Assembly (NCBI RefSeq): GCF_014204975.1
Contig: NZ_JACHMM010000001.1
Coordinates: forward strand, 4,960,001-5,024,000
Reading direction: 5' to 3'
Length of the DNA stretch: 64,000 nt
Origin: Jiangella mangrovi
Lineage (GTDB): Bacteria; Actinomycetota; Actinomycetes; Jiangellales; Jiangellaceae
The notes below the pieces were generated by a model. It made no database searches and was not told where the DNA came from. It saw only the letters and a program-made list of their open reading frames with translations. Position numbers and translations under genes: made by a program. Shown here piece after piece: positions 1 to 8,956 of this stretch; position 1 is the first letter of the stretch; each line of letters begins with the position of its first letter.

Positions 1-652
1 CGACGACCCGGACGAGCCCACCACCTTCACGCTGACGACCGACCCCGCCACGCGCCGAGCCGTCGACTGGTTCCTCGACCTGCAGCTCATGCACGGCGTC
101 GTCCCGCCCGACGCCGAGGAGCAGAGCGAGTCCAGCGAGGCCCGGTTCCTGCGCGGCACCCTCGGCATGTACCTGAACAGCCGGGTCGCGGTGCCGACGC
201 TGCGCGGCATCGAGGGGTTCGAGTGGGACGTCGCGCCGCTGCCCGTGGCGCCCGGCGGCGAGCCGGCGTCGATCCTGCACAGCGACGCCTACTGCATGAG
301 CGCCGGCCTCGACGACCACGCCGCGGCCTGGGAGTTCATCGAGTTCGCCATGGGGGTGGAGGGTCAGACGATCCTCGCCGAGTCCGGCCGGACGGTGCCG
401 TCGCGGCTCGACGTCGCGAACTCCGACGTGTTCCTCGCGCCGGCCGAGCCGCCGGCGTCGTCGCAGGTGTACCTCGACATTGAGCCGCACCTGCGGGCCA
501 CGCCGCGCACTGCCACCTGGTCACGCATCGAGGGCGAGGCGAACGACCTGCTCGCCGAGGTCTTCTACGGCAGGGTCGACCGCGAGGAGGGCCTGCGGCG
601 GCTCGAGGACGAGCTGCGCCCGTTGTTCCAGCAACCCGCCGGCGGGTCCTGA
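1..652 (+). CDS. Sugar ABC transporter substrate-binding protein, C-terminal part
   Basis: This is the C-terminal 216 residues of an extracellular solute-binding protein (family 1, MalE/UgpB-like); the gene starts before the window and reads in frame from base 2. The tail has the usual late features of the family: a segment with D-Y-C-M-S near the hinge (secretion-folded lobe), AWEFIEFAMGVEGQ, which matches the conserved helix where subunits are typically annotated 'fA.eFi.fl.s.e.Q', and an ESGRTVPSR motif. The stop is followed after 2 bases by the ATPase start, so the genes are one operon. The substrate cannot be deduced; a sugar or sugar-phosphate is usual for this family. The protein would act outside the membrane as a lipid-anchored receptor, but the signal peptide is not in the window. 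Confidence 0.85.
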   Translation, partial: DDPDEPTTFTLTTDPATRRAVDWFLDLQLMHGVVPPDAEEQSESSEARFLRGTLGMYLNSRVAVPTLRGIEGFEWDVAPLPVAPGGEPASILHSDAYCMSAGLDDHAAAWEFIEFAMGVEGQTILAESGRTVPSRLDVANSDVFLAPAEPPASSQVYLDIEPHLRATPRTATWSRIEGEANDLLAEVFYGRVDREEGLRRLEDELRPLFQQPAGGS

Positions 653-654
653 CG

Positions 655-1701
655 ATGACCGTCACGACAGCCGGCGGCGGCCTGCGGCTCACCGGGCTGG
701 CCAAGGCGTACGGCCCGGTGCGCGCCGTCGACGGCGTCGATCTCGACGTCCCGGCGGGCGAGCTGGTCACCGTCGTCGGGCCGTCGGGCTCCGGGAAGTC
801 GACGGTGCTGCGGCTCATCGCCGGGCTGGAGCGGCCGGACGCCGGCACCGTCGCCGTCGGCGGGCAGGACCTGCGCGACGTCCCGCCGCACCGCCGGTCG
901 GTCGCCATGGTCTTCCAGGACTACGCGCTCTACCCGCACCTCACCGTGCGCGAGAACATCATGTTCGGCCCGCGGGTCCGCAAGGTGCCCAAGGACGAGG
1001 CGCGGCGCCAGGCGGCCGACGCGGCCCACCGCCTGGGTATCGCCGACCTGCTCGACCGCTACCCCGACCAGGTCTCCGGCGGGCAGCGGCAACGGGTCGC
1101 GCTCGCCCGCGCGCTGGTCCGCTCGCCCGCCGTCTACCTGCTGGACGAGCCGCTGGCCAGCCTCGACGCTCAGCTGCGGCTCACCACCCGGACCGACCTG
1201 CTGGCCCTGCACCGCCGGCTCGGCGCGACCACGCTGCACGTCACGCACGACCAGGCCGAGGCGATGACGCTGGGCGACCGCGTCGTCGTCATGGAGGGCG
1301 GGCGGGTCCGCCAGGCCGGCCCTCCGCAAGAGGTGTACGACGCCCCCGCGGACACCTTCGTCGCCCGCTTCCTCGGCAGCCCGCCGATGAACCTCGTCCC
1401 CGCCGGCGGCCTTCTCGGCGGCCTCCTCGGCGGCGCCATCAGCGGCAAGGACACCGACGGCGGCACCGTCGGCATCCGCCCCGAGGACCTCGCCCTCGAT
1501 CCCGCCGGTCCCCTCGAGGCGACTGTCGAGACCGTCGAGACCCTCGGCAGCGAGGCGGTGCTGCTGACCCGGGGGCCCGACGGCGTCCGGCTCACGGTCC
1601 GCACGCCGCCGCGGCTCGGCCTGCGCCCGGGCGACGCCGTCCGCCTGCGCCCCGACCCGGACCGGCTGCACCGCTTCGACGCCGCCGGGCGGCGCGTGTG
1701 A
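655..1701 (+). CDS. Sugar ABC transporter ATP-binding protein (MalK/UgpC type)
   Basis: Cytoplasmic ATPase that powers sugar import. Visible motifs in the 348 residues: Walker A GPSGSGKST at about 42-50, Q-loop VFQDY near 87, signature SGGQRQR at 141-147, Walker B YLLDEP at 161-166, D-loop SLDA, and H-loop histidine at about 198 (LHVTHDQ). The C-terminal part carries the regulatory MOBE/TOBE-like domain (GIRPEDLAL near 275), as in MalK-type subunits, but is slightly shorter than the usual 360-370 residues. It follows the binding-protein gene by 2 bases and overlaps the permease start by 4 bases (GTGA), so translation is probably coupled. No strong ribosome site is seen before the ATG, which fits coupling. 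Confidence 0.93.
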   Translation: MTVTTAGGGLRLTGLAKAYGPVRAVDGVDLDVPAGELVTVVGPSGSGKSTVLRLIAGLERPDAGTVAVGGQDLRDVPPHRRSVAMVFQDYALYPHLTVRENIMFGPRVRKVPKDEARRQAADAAHRLGIADLLDRYPDQVSGGQRQRVALARALVRSPAVYLLDEPLASLDAQLRLTTRTDLLALHRRLGATTLHVTHDQAEAMTLGDRVVVMEGGRVRQAGPPQEVYDAPADTFVARFLGSPPMNLVPAGGLLGGLLGGAISGKDTDGGTVGIRPEDLALDPAGPLEATVETVETLGSEAVLLTRGPDGVRLTVRTPPRLGLRPGDAVRLRPDPDRLHRFDAAGRRV

Positions 1702-2579
1702 CACGTGTCAACGGCGGGCGGTCGCTGTCGGGCTGGGCGTTCCTCGCGCCGTACGCCCTCGCCGTCGTCCTGCTGATCGCCGTCCCCGCCCTGCTCAACG
1801 TCGGCTACGCGTTCACCGACCACACCGGGCTGACCCGCGACCCGCAGTTCGTCGGCCTCGACAACGTGCGCCGGCTGACCGAGGACACCTTCCTCGCCGA
1901 CACCCTCGAGGCGTCGCTGTTCCACGTCTCCCTGTCGGTGCCGCTGCGGCTGCTCGCGGCGGTCGGGCTGGGGCTGCTGCTCGCGGCGCCACGGCCGGGC
2001 GGGCGCTGGTTCCGCACCGCCGTCTACCTGCCTACCGTCGTCCCCGACGTCGCGCTGGCGGTGCTGTTCCTGTGGGTGCTGAACCCGTTGTACGGGCCGC
2101 TGAACCAGCTGCTCGGGCTGTTCGGCCACCCCGGCTACACCTGGCTGTCGGACCCGACGACGGCGCGGGTCGGGGTGGTGCTGATGCTGCTGTTCCCGAT
2201 CGGCGAGGGGTTCGTGGTGGTGCTGGCGGCGCGGCGGCTGCTCGACGGCCGGCTCTACGAGGCGGCCGCGCTGGAGGGCTGCGGCCCGTTCGGGCAGTTG
2301 CGCCGGATCACCCTGCCGCTGCTGGCGCCCGTGCTGGTGCTGCTGGCCGTGCGCGACACGATCCTGACGCTTCAGGTGAACTTCGTACCGGCGTACGTGC
2401 TGACCGACGGGCGGCCGGCGAACGCGACGCTGTATCTGCCGGTCTACATCTTCGACCAGGCCTTCGAGTTCTCCGGGTTCGCCTACGCCGCGCTCATCAC
2501 GATCGTGCTGATGCTGATCACGGGGACGATCATCGCCGTGCAACTGCTCGCGGTGCGGCGCTGGCGGGTGCTGCGGTGA
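1698..2579 (+). CDS. Sugar ABC transporter permease (MalF/UgpA type)
   Basis: Integral membrane subunit of 293 residues with six predicted hydrophobic helices, starting with FLAPYALAVVLLIAVPALL. The EAA loop that docks with the ATPase is present (YEAAALEGCGPFGQL, then P-L-L-A-P). The GTG start overlaps the ATPase stop as GTGA; a palindrome, TGACACGTGTCA, begins exactly at that stop codon. The partner permease normally found beside it (MalG type) is not downstream. It may lie before the window, because the order binding protein-ATPase-permease is already unusual. Family assignment is firm; substrate is unknown. Confidence 0.9.
   Translation: MTRVNGGRSLSGWAFLAPYALAVVLLIAVPALLNVGYAFTDHTGLTRDPQFVGLDNVRRLTEDTFLADTLEASLFHVSLSVPLRLLAAVGLGLLLAAPRPGGRWFRTAVYLPTVVPDVALAVLFLWVLNPLYGPLNQLLGLFGHPGYTWLSDPTTARVGVVLMLLFPIGEGFVVVLAARRLLDGRLYEAAALEGCGPFGQLRRITLPLLAPVLVLLAVRDTILTLQVNFVPAYVLTDGRPANATLYLPVYIFDQAFEFSGFAYAALITIVLMLITGTIIAVQLLAVRRWRVLR
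1699..1710. repeat. Palindrome TGACACGTGTCA, copy 1
   Basis: Perfect 12-base palindrome straddling the ATPase stop codon and the permease start. The same 12 bases occur at three other places in the window (6384, 10493, 18236). No known site definition matches that I can name. Confidence 0.6.
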
Positions 2580-2602
2580 CGGCGATGTGGCAGGCTGCGG
2601 CG

Positions 2603-3088
2603 ATGACCACGCGCCGGACCGCAGCCGTCGCCGCCGCCACCCTGGCCGCCCTGACGTTCGCCGCCTGTGGAGGTGACGGGGACGACTCGGCCGGCCCGGG
2701 CAACCCTGGCGACGCGATGCTGGCCAACCTCCCCTCGTGCGACCGGGTCCCGCTGGACGAGGCGCCCGAGACCGACGACCCCGTCGACGGCCTGATGCTG
2801 CCCGACGGCGCCCGGGTCACCTCCGTCGTCGAGCAGGGCGCGCTGGTCACCGTCGAGGGCTCGATCCGGATGACCCCGCTGGACCTGCGCGCCGACTACG
2901 AGGGCCGCTCCGACGTCGAGCTGCTGCGCGTCGAGGACGAGGTGTTCGAGACCGAGGTGCTCCTGCGCGCCGGCGGCCGGCGGATGTACCTGCGTGCCAC
3001 CGCGCTGTGCGCCGACGGCACCGCGCTCATGGCCGTCGTGGGCCCGGACTCCGAGGACGCCGGGCTGCCGGAGTTCCAGAGCGACTGA
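2603..3088 (+). CDS. Putative lipoprotein of unknown function
   Basis: A 161-residue protein with a short basic N-terminus, a hydrophobic stretch and a lipobox ending T-F-A-A-C at about residue 22. It is therefore probably lipid-anchored outside the cell membrane, with an acidic, glycine-rich linker after the cysteine. The mature part has two further cysteines (LPSC and TALC) that could form a disulfide, and a predicted mixed alpha/beta fold with no motif I recognise. An alternative in-frame ATG lies 18 bases upstream at 2585; the downstream one gives a more typical signal peptide. It starts 23 bases after the permease stop, so it may be cotranscribed, but it need not belong to the transporter. 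Function is unknown. Confidence 0.75.
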   Translation: MTTRRTAAVAAATLAALTFAACGGDGDDSAGPGNPGDAMLANLPSCDRVPLDEAPETDDPVDGLMLPDGARVTSVVEQGALVTVEGSIRMTPLDLRADYEGRSDVELLRVEDEVFETEVLLRAGGRRMYLRATALCADGTALMAVVGPDSEDAGLPEFQSD

Positions 3089-3140
3089 CACCGTTCGACA
3101 CCTGTCGTGAGGATTCGTGGTCATCCTCATACATTGTCCG

Positions 3141-3169
3141 GTGACATCTCACACGACAGTGGCTATCCT
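3141..3169 (+). promoter_or_regulatory. Predicted sigma-70-type promoter for the BNR-repeat protein
   Basis: GTGACA (3141-3146) and TATCCT (3164-3169) are separated by 17 bases, close to the housekeeping consensus. The start would be about 50 bases before the ATG at 3226, which is preceded by the purine-rich ribosome site GGAGAGGGAG. Confidence 0.5.
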
Positions 3170-3225
3170 TCGCGCACGGCCCGCCCCCAAGGTCGTTTCT
3201 TCCCGCGCGGAGAGGGAGCCCCGGC

Positions 3226-5616
3226 ATGATCGCCAGACTGGCCCGCTATCGCCGAACCGTGAGGGTCGCGGCCGTCGCCGCGCCCGTCGCAGCAATCTCG
3301 CTCGTCGCCGCCATGGTCTACGGCGACGAGCGCACGACCACCCTGAGCACCAGCACCGCCACCGGACCCATGGAGTTGCCCGACGAGTGGATGACGGCGC
3401 AGCGCCTGAGCGACGGCAGCACCGAGCTGTCGACCGAGGTCTACACCGAGGCGCGCGCCGAGGCGCGCAACGTCGAGATCCGCACCCGCAGCATGTACCG
3501 CCCGCTCGCGGAGCGGCAGTGGGAGTTCTTCGGCCCCAGCGACATCGGCGGCCGCGTCGTCGACATCGCCGTCGACCCACAGGTCGAGGACCAGCTCTTC
3601 ATCGCCGCCGCGTCCGGCGGCGTCTGGCGCTCCAGCGACGCCGGCATGACCTACGAGGCCGTCTGGCCCGACGACTGGGTCCAGGGCATGGGCGCGGTCG
3701 CCATGACGAGCGACGGAGTGCTGTTCGCCGGCACGGGCGAGCCGCAGCCCGGCGGCGGCTCCATCACGTTCGGCGGCGACGGCATCTATCGCTCGCTCGA
3801 CCGCGGCGGCACCTGGGAGCACGTGGGCCTGCCCGACAGCCACGCCATCGCCCGGTTCGCCATCGACCCCAGTGACGAGGACCGCATCTTCGCGGCGGCG
3901 GCGGGCAACCTGTTCGTGCCCGGCGGCGAGCGCGGCGTCTACCTCAGCGAGGACGGCGGCGACAGCTGGGACCGCGTGCTGGCGCCGTTGAACGAGACCA
4001 CCGGCGCCACCGAGGTCATCATCGACCCCACGAACCCCGACCGCGTCTACGCGGCCATGTGGGACCACCTGCGCGAGCCGCACCAGCGCACGTACGGCGG
4101 GCCCGGCTCCAGCCTGTGGCGCTCCGACGACGGCGGCGACACCTGGGAGCGGATGACCAACGGCCTGCCCACCGACCCCGATCAGGGTCGCTGGGGCCTC
4201 GCGCTCGCGCCGAGCAACCCCGACCGGCTGTACGCGTACGTCGGCACCGCGCTTGGTCCGTTCCGGGCGTTCTTCCGCTCCGACGACGGCGGCGACAGCT
4301 GGCAGCAGACGCCGGTCACCGCCGGTCAGGCCTCGCAGTCGACGTTCAGCTGGTGGTTCGGCAAGCTCTTCGTCGACCCGGCGAACCAGGACCACGTGTT
4401 CATGATGGGCGTGAACCTGCGCCGCTCGACCGACGGCGGCATGACGTTCGCCAACTCCGGCGGCGTGCACGCCGACCAGCACAAGATGGCCTGGGACCCG
4501 AAGGTGCCCAACCGCGTCTACCTGGGCAACGACGGCGGCATGTACCGCTCGGACACCAACGGCGTCACCAACTCGTGGACCAAGGCCACCCACGAGCCGT
4601 ACACGCAGTTCTACTCCGTCGACGTCGCCCAGACCGACAACCAGCTCAAGGTCGGCGGCGCGCAGGACAACGGCTGCAACCGCGGCTACAACGGCGTCGG
4701 CGGCGGCTGGGACGCCATCGGCTGCGGCGACGGCCTGCAGGTGATCATCCACCCCGAGAACCCGAGCATCGTCTTCGGCTGCAGCCAGTACGGCTCCTGC
4801 TACCGGTCCGAGAACAGTGGCGGCACCCCGCGGCAGAACATCGGCACCGGGCAGACGACCTCGGAGCGGCGCAACTGGTTCACGCCGCTGCAGTTCGACC
4901 CGAGCGACCCCGACGTCATGTACTACGCCGGCGACCGGCTGAACCGGTCGACCGACAACGGCCGCACCTGGACCGCCATCAGCCCCGACCTCACCGACGG
5001 CGGCCCCAACGACGACGACGGCTACCCGTGGGGCACCATCACGGCCGTCGCCGCCGCGCCCACCGACGGCGACACCATCTACGTCGGCACCGACGACGGC
5101 AACCTCTGGTGGACCGACGACGTCGGCGCCACCTGGAACCAGGTCGACGAGGACGAGCTGCCCGGCACCTGGGTGACCCGCATCTCCGTCAACCCGGCCG
5201 ACGAGGACATCGCCTACGCGACGTTCTCCGGGTTCCGCGCCGGCAGCGACCGCCCGCACGTCATGGTCACCGAGGACGGCGGCGCCACCTGGACCGACAT
5301 CGGGCAGGGGCTGCCGGACGCACCGGTCAACTCCGTCGTCGCCACGACCGACGGCCTGCTGCTCGCCGGCACCGACGTCGGCGTGTACGTGTCGGCGTGG
5401 AACGGCGGCGAGTGGGCCGCGCTCGGCACCAACCTGCCGAACGCGCCCGTCATGTACCTGCGCTACCACGAGCCGACGCGGCAGCTCAGCGTCGCGACCT
5501 TCGGCCGCGGCATCTACCAGGTCGACGTGCCCACCTGCCGCGGCTCGTCGACGCGGCTGCCGCTGCGCGATCCCGGCGTCGGCGTGAACGGCGTGCTCGC
5601 GTCCTGCCGCCAGTGA
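3226..5616 (+). CDS. Secreted BNR/Asp-box beta-propeller protein (sortilin/xyloglucanase-like fold)
   Basis: A 796-residue protein with an N-terminal membrane-spanning signal (about residues 13-35, AAVAAPVAAISLVAAMVYG). It then has repeated Asp-box motifs of the form S-x-D-x-G-x-T/S-W: RSSDAGMTY, RSLDRGGTW, LSEDGGDSW, RSDDGGDTW, RSDDGGDSW, RSTDNGRTW, WTDDVGATW and VTEDGGATW. Such repeats form six- to eight-bladed propellers, often two per protein, as in sortilin-type domains, xyloglucanases and 'photosystem II stability factor-like' proteins. A cysteine-rich segment (NGCNRGYNG, IGCGDG, GCSQYGSCY) probably forms disulfides, which fits export. No catalytic residues can be assigned. It is preceded by a good promoter and ribosome site and stands alone. 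Binding or hydrolysis of a glycan is possible but not shown. Confidence 0.85.
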   Translation: MIARLARYRRTVRVAAVAAPVAAISLVAAMVYGDERTTTLSTSTATGPMELPDEWMTAQRLSDGSTELSTEVYTEARAEARNVEIRTRSMYRPLAERQWEFFGPSDIGGRVVDIAVDPQVEDQLFIAAASGGVWRSSDAGMTYEAVWPDDWVQGMGAVAMTSDGVLFAGTGEPQPGGGSITFGGDGIYRSLDRGGTWEHVGLPDSHAIARFAIDPSDEDRIFAAAAGNLFVPGGERGVYLSEDGGDSWDRVLAPLNETTGATEVIIDPTNPDRVYAAMWDHLREPHQRTYGGPGSSLWRSDDGGDTWERMTNGLPTDPDQGRWGLALAPSNPDRLYAYVGTALGPFRAFFRSDDGGDSWQQTPVTAGQASQSTFSWWFGKLFVDPANQDHVFMMGVNLRRSTDGGMTFANSGGVHADQHKMAWDPKVPNRVYLGNDGGMYRSDTNGVTNSWTKATHEPYTQFYSVDVAQTDNQLKVGGAQDNGCNRGYNGVGGGWDAIGCGDGLQVIIHPENPSIVFGCSQYGSCYRSENSGGTPRQNIGTGQTTSERRNWFTPLQFDPSDPDVMYYAGDRLNRSTDNGRTWTAISPDLTDGGPNDDDGYPWGTITAVAAAPTDGDTIYVGTDDGNLWWTDDVGATWNQVDEDELPGTWVTRISVNPADEDIAYATFSGFRAGSDRPHVMVTEDGGATWTDIGQGLPDAPVNSVVATTDGLLLAGTDVGVYVSAWNGGEWAALGTNLPNAPVMYLRYHEPTRQLSVATFGRGIYQVDVPTCRGSSTRLPLRDPGVGVNGVLASCRQ

Positions 5617-5764
5617 CGACGGCGATGCTGCCGGCGGCGGGCACGACACGCCGCTGGTAGCAGTGCCGGAACCGGTCGCGGGCCGGGCGGCGCGGCGGCA
5701 TACTCGTCGCAGATCGCGACGTAGCAGCCGCCGCGCCGCTGGACTCGGACCGAGAGGCACCACC

Positions 5765-6322
5765 ATGGACTTCGACGACCTGCTGTCCCGGCTTCCGATC
5801 GACCAGATCGCGGCCTCTCTGGGGGTCGACGAGAAGACCGCCGAACAGGCGGCCCGGCAGGCGCTGCCGGCGCTCATCGGCGGCATGCAGGCCAACGCCC
5901 AAGACGCCGACGGCGAGCGGTCGCTCGCCAAGGCCCTCGACGCACACGACGACGAGCTCGTCAAGGGTGGCGTGAACCTCGACGACGTCGACACCGACGA
6001 CGGCGAGAAGATCGTCAAGAACGTGTTCGGCGACAACCGCGACCAGGTCGTCAACCAACTCGCCGGCTTCAACAGCGAGGCCGGATCGGGCCTGGTCAGC
6101 AAGCTGCTGCCCATGCTCGCGCCCATCGTGCTGTCCTACCTCGCCGGCCAGCTCAAGGGCGGCGACAAGGCGGCCGCGCCGTCGCAGCAGGCGCAGTCCG
6201 GCGGCGGGCTGGCCGACATCCTCGGCGGCCTGCTGGGCGGGGGCGGCGGCCAGGGCGGCGGCGGTGGCCTCGGCGACCTCCTGGGCAGCCTCGGCGGCCT
6301 CCTCGGCGGCGGCAAGCGCTGA
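5765..6322 (+). CDS. DUF937 (YidB-like) family protein
   Basis: A 185-residue protein that begins MDFDDLLSRLPIDQIA and continues with a helical domain typical of DUF937: predicted helices with A-x-Q-A-A-R-Q-A-L-P-A-L-I-G-G-M (about 35-50), followed by FGDNRDQVVNQLA and a second helical block. The C-terminal 60 residues are a low-complexity glycine-rich tail (GGGLADILGGLLGGGGGQ). The start at 5765 is favoured over upstream in-frame codons by the ribosome site GAGAGG eight bases before it and by the match to family N-termini. The molecular role of the family is not known; E. coli YidB is a distant relative. It ends just before a strong bidirectional terminator. Confidence 0.85.
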   Translation: MDFDDLLSRLPIDQIAASLGVDEKTAEQAARQALPALIGGMQANAQDADGERSLAKALDAHDDELVKGGVNLDDVDTDDGEKIVKNVFGDNRDQVVNQLAGFNSEAGSGLVSKLLPMLAPIVLSYLAGQLKGGDKAAAPSQQAQSGGGLADILGGLLGGGGGQGGGGGLGDLLGSLGGLLGGGKR

Positions 6323-6352
6323 CGCCGTCACCCGGCACGACACACGATCAGT

Positions 6353-6382
6353 GGCCCCTCACCCCACGACGGGTGAGGGGCC
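6353..6382. terminator. Bidirectional terminator between convergent genes
   Basis: Perfect 12-base inverted repeat GGCCCCTCACCC / GGGTGAGGGGCC with a 6-base loop, lying between the convergent DUF937 and phosphoesterase genes. There is no run of T, as is common in high-GC actinomycetes. Confidence 0.75.
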
Positions 6383-6383
6383 C

Positions 6384-6395
6384 TGACACGTGTCA
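6384..6395. repeat. Palindrome TGACACGTGTCA, copy 2
   Basis: Exact 12-base palindrome one base after the terminator stem and 5 bases from the stop codon of the convergent phosphoesterase gene. Identical to copies at 1699, 10493 and 18236. Confidence 0.6.
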
Positions 6396-6400
6396 ACCGG

Positions 6401-8956
6401 CTAGGCCTCCGTCGACGTGAACGCGTAGAGGTTGCCGTCGAAGGCGCCGATCACCAGCGTGTTGCCGCTGATCGCCGGCGACGACGCGACCCACGTCCCG
6501 ATCTCGAACCGCCACGTGACGGCTCCGGTCGCGCGGTCGAGCCCGTAGACGTACCCGTCGTTCGACCCGACGTAGACGGTCCCGCCGCTGACGACGGGCG
6601 ACGACGTGATGCCGCCGCCGGTCCGTTGCGTCCACAGCAGCGCGCCGGTCCGGGCGTCGAGCGCCGTCACGTTGCCGTCGGAGAAGCCCATGTACGCGAC
6701 GCCGTCGGCAACGGCCGGCGAGGAGCCGGTCGGAGTGCCGCGGACGTACGACGTGTCCGGGCTGGAGTAGCGCCAGACCTCCTGGCCGGTGGCCGCGTTC
6801 AGGACGATGAGGTCGTCGCCGGTGCAGCCCAGGTAGAGCAGCTCGCCGGAGTACGCCGGCGTGGTGTTGCGGCACGGCACGCCGCTGGGCCGCCGCCAGA
6901 GCTCCGCCCCGGTGCGGGCGTCGACGGACACCATCCAGCTGCCGTCGCCGGCGACGTAGGCGCGGCCGCCGCCGATGGTGGGCGCCGTCTCGGCGATCCA
7001 GCCGCTGTTGAGCCGGACGTCCCACAGAGCCTCGCCGGTCGCGGCGTCCAGCGCCATCAGCCGCCGGTCGCCCATGCTGTACACCTGGTAGACGATGCCG
7101 TCGGCGTAGTTCGGGGGCTCGTACATCCAGCCGCGGTGCACGCCGTCGGTCTGCTCGTCGCCCTTGGTCACCGACCACAGCTTCGCGCCGGTGCCGGCGT
7201 CCAGGGCGTACAGCGTGCCGCGGACCGTCGACGCGTAGACCCGGCCGTCGGCGACCACCGGCGTGCCCTCGACGTCCCCGTCGGTGCGGAACGTCCAGAG
7301 CGGCGCGCCCGTGGCGAGGTCGACGGCGTGGACGGCGCGGTGCGTCTCGCTGTTCTCGTCGCGGGTGCCGGCGTACACGACGCCGTCGGCGATGACCGGC
7401 GACGACGTGAGGATCGTGCCGGGCGTGCGGTAGCTCCACGCCGGTCGCAGCGACGGCGCCAGCACGTCCTGCGCGACGCCGGTGTAGGACGGGCCGCCCT
7501 TGAACATCGACCAGGGGCTGCCGCCGCGCGGCGTCTCGACGTCGGCGGCCGGCACGACGGTGAACGTCGACGACTCCGTCCACGCCTGCCCGCCGTCGTC
7601 GGTGACCTCGACGTCCATGGTGTGCCGGCCCGGGGTCAGGGCGCGCCCGCGGACCGGCCCCGCCCACGTCATGTCGTTGCTCTGACGCAGCGGCCGCCAG
7701 GGGCCGCGGTCGATCCGGTACCTGACGCCGGTGACGGTCGACGTCGTGTTGTAGGCGTTGACCTGGACCGTGTCGGTGGTCGTCGGCACGGTGCTGCCCG
7801 GCGCCGGGCTGGTGATCGTGAGGGCGTGCGAGACGCCGTACATCTTGAAGCCGTAGTCGACCTCCTGGCCGTCGAACGAGACGACGCGGAAGCCGTTGGG
7901 CTCCGCGTCCGACGTGGTGGCGGAGCTGTTGGTGACGACGTGCGCCGCCCCGCCGACCACCGACAGGTCGACGTCGTTGCGGTGCGTGTGCCCGGCCAGG
8001 ACGAGCTTGACGTCGTACTGCTCCATCAGCTCGATGTACGGCGCCGGGCTGTTGCCGCCGCCGCCAGTGGCGGGCGTGTTCATCGGCCGGTGCACCATCA
8101 CGACCACGTCCTTGCCGCCGCCGGCGTTCAGCTCGAGGTCCTGGCGCATCCACTCCAGCTGGGCGGGGTCGGAGAAGCCGGAGGTGTTCTCGAGGATCAC
8201 GAAGTGCCGGCCGCCGTGGTCGAAGGAGTACCACTCCGGGCCGAGGTGCTCGCGGTAGTTGTCGTAGATCGCGCTGTCGTAGAAGTCGTGGTTGCCGACG
8301 GCGGGCCACACCGGCACCCGCGACGTCCCCGTCGTCGCCTTGTAACGGACGAACTCCTCGTCGAGGGCCTCGTCGGTGAGGTCGCCGGCGACCATCAGGA
8401 AGTCTGGCTGGTCGGTGAGCACGTTCAGCTCGCCCACGAGGTCCTCGAATATGGCCTGGCCCTCGTCGGTGAAGTTCAGCGACTGGGGGTCGGCGAGCAG
8501 GCCGAAGGTGAAGTCGCGGGTACGGCTCCACGGCGACTCCAGCAGCCCGAAGTCCGCGCTCGCCTGCTCGCCGGCCTCGAGCTCGCCCAGGTCGCGGTAG
8601 AACCGCGGCGTCATCGCCTCGTCCGGCGGCGCCTCGTAGCCGGCCGGCTGCGACACGAAGACGATCTCCAGCGTGCGCCTGGCCGGGTTGGTCTCGAGCG
8701 AGTACCGGCCGTCCCGGTCGGTCCGCACGATCGTGACGCCGTCGGACACGCTGACGCCGGCCAGGCCGCGCTCGCCACGCTCCTGGGTGCCGTCGCCGTC
8801 GCGGTCGGCGAACACGGTGCCGGTGACGACGGCGCCGCCGTCGGCCCGCGCGTCATCGACGGCCACGGTCGCCGTGAGCGTGGCGGCCAGCGCGGCCGTC
8901 ACCGTGCCCAGGGCGAGCCAGGCCGCCGTGCGGCGGCGTTGCTCGGGTACAGACAT
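6401..8956 (-). CDS. Secreted metallophosphoesterase fused to a PQQ-like beta-propeller
   Basis: An 851-residue exported protein in three parts. After a signal peptide comes an SdrD/CNA-B-like domain (GTVFADRDGDGTQERGERGL, about 40-110). Next is a calcineurin-type phosphoesterase (about 145-390) with the metal-binding blocks LLADPQ, VAGDLTD, VGNHDFYD, MVHRP and AGHTHRND, then a small Ig-like domain. The last 350 residues are PQQ-type propeller blades with repeats of the form A-x-D-x-x-T-G-x-x-L-W (DLATGAPLWTF, DAGTGAKLWSV, DARTGALLWTQ and others). The enzyme would cleave a phosphoester outside the cell; the substrate is unknown. The ATG at 8956 has a GGAGGG ribosome site. The phosphoesterase part resembles proteins with paired CalPho N and C domains; the propeller fusion is the unusual feature. 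Four phosphoesterase motifs and the propeller repeat make the class assignment secure. Confidence 0.88.
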   Translation of the reverse strand: MSVPEQRRRTAAWLALGTVTAALAATLTATVAVDDARADGGAVVTGTVFADRDGDGTQERGERGLAGVSVSDGVTIVRTDRDGRYSLETNPARRTLEIVFVSQPAGYEAPPDEAMTPRFYRDLGELEAGEQASADFGLLESPWSRTRDFTFGLLADPQSLNFTDEGQAIFEDLVGELNVLTDQPDFLMVAGDLTDEALDEEFVRYKATTGTSRVPVWPAVGNHDFYDSAIYDNYREHLGPEWYSFDHGGRHFVILENTSGFSDPAQLEWMRQDLELNAGGGKDVVVMVHRPMNTPATGGGGNSPAPYIELMEQYDVKLVLAGHTHRNDVDLSVVGGAAHVVTNSSATTSDAEPNGFRVVSFDGQEVDYGFKMYGVSHALTITSPAPGSTVPTTTDTVQVNAYNTTSTVTGVRYRIDRGPWRPLRQSNDMTWAGPVRGRALTPGRHTMDVEVTDDGGQAWTESSTFTVVPAADVETPRGGSPWSMFKGGPSYTGVAQDVLAPSLRPAWSYRTPGTILTSSPVIADGVVYAGTRDENSETHRAVHAVDLATGAPLWTFRTDGDVEGTPVVADGRVYASTVRGTLYALDAGTGAKLWSVTKGDEQTDGVHRGWMYEPPNYADGIVYQVYSMGDRRLMALDAATGEALWDVRLNSGWIAETAPTIGGGRAYVAGDGSWMVSVDARTGAELWRRPSGVPCRNTTPAYSGELLYLGCTGDDLIVLNAATGQEVWRYSSPDTSYVRGTPTGSSPAVADGVAYMGFSDGNVTALDARTGALLWTQRTGGGITSSPVVSGGTVYVGSNDGYVYGLDRATGAVTWRFEIGTWVASSPAISGNTLVIGAFDGNLYAFTSTEA

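Noticed and set aside
1699..1710. TGACACGTGTCA as a parS site
   Set aside because: Actinomycete parS is close to GTTTCACGTGAAAC; the flanking bases differ and the copies are scattered, including within a gene.
3163..6126. Very long antisense open frame (about 990 residues) over the BNR-repeat gene
   Set aside because: High GC gives long open frames on the opposite strand; the sense protein has clear family motifs, while the antisense one is low-complexity with no motif.
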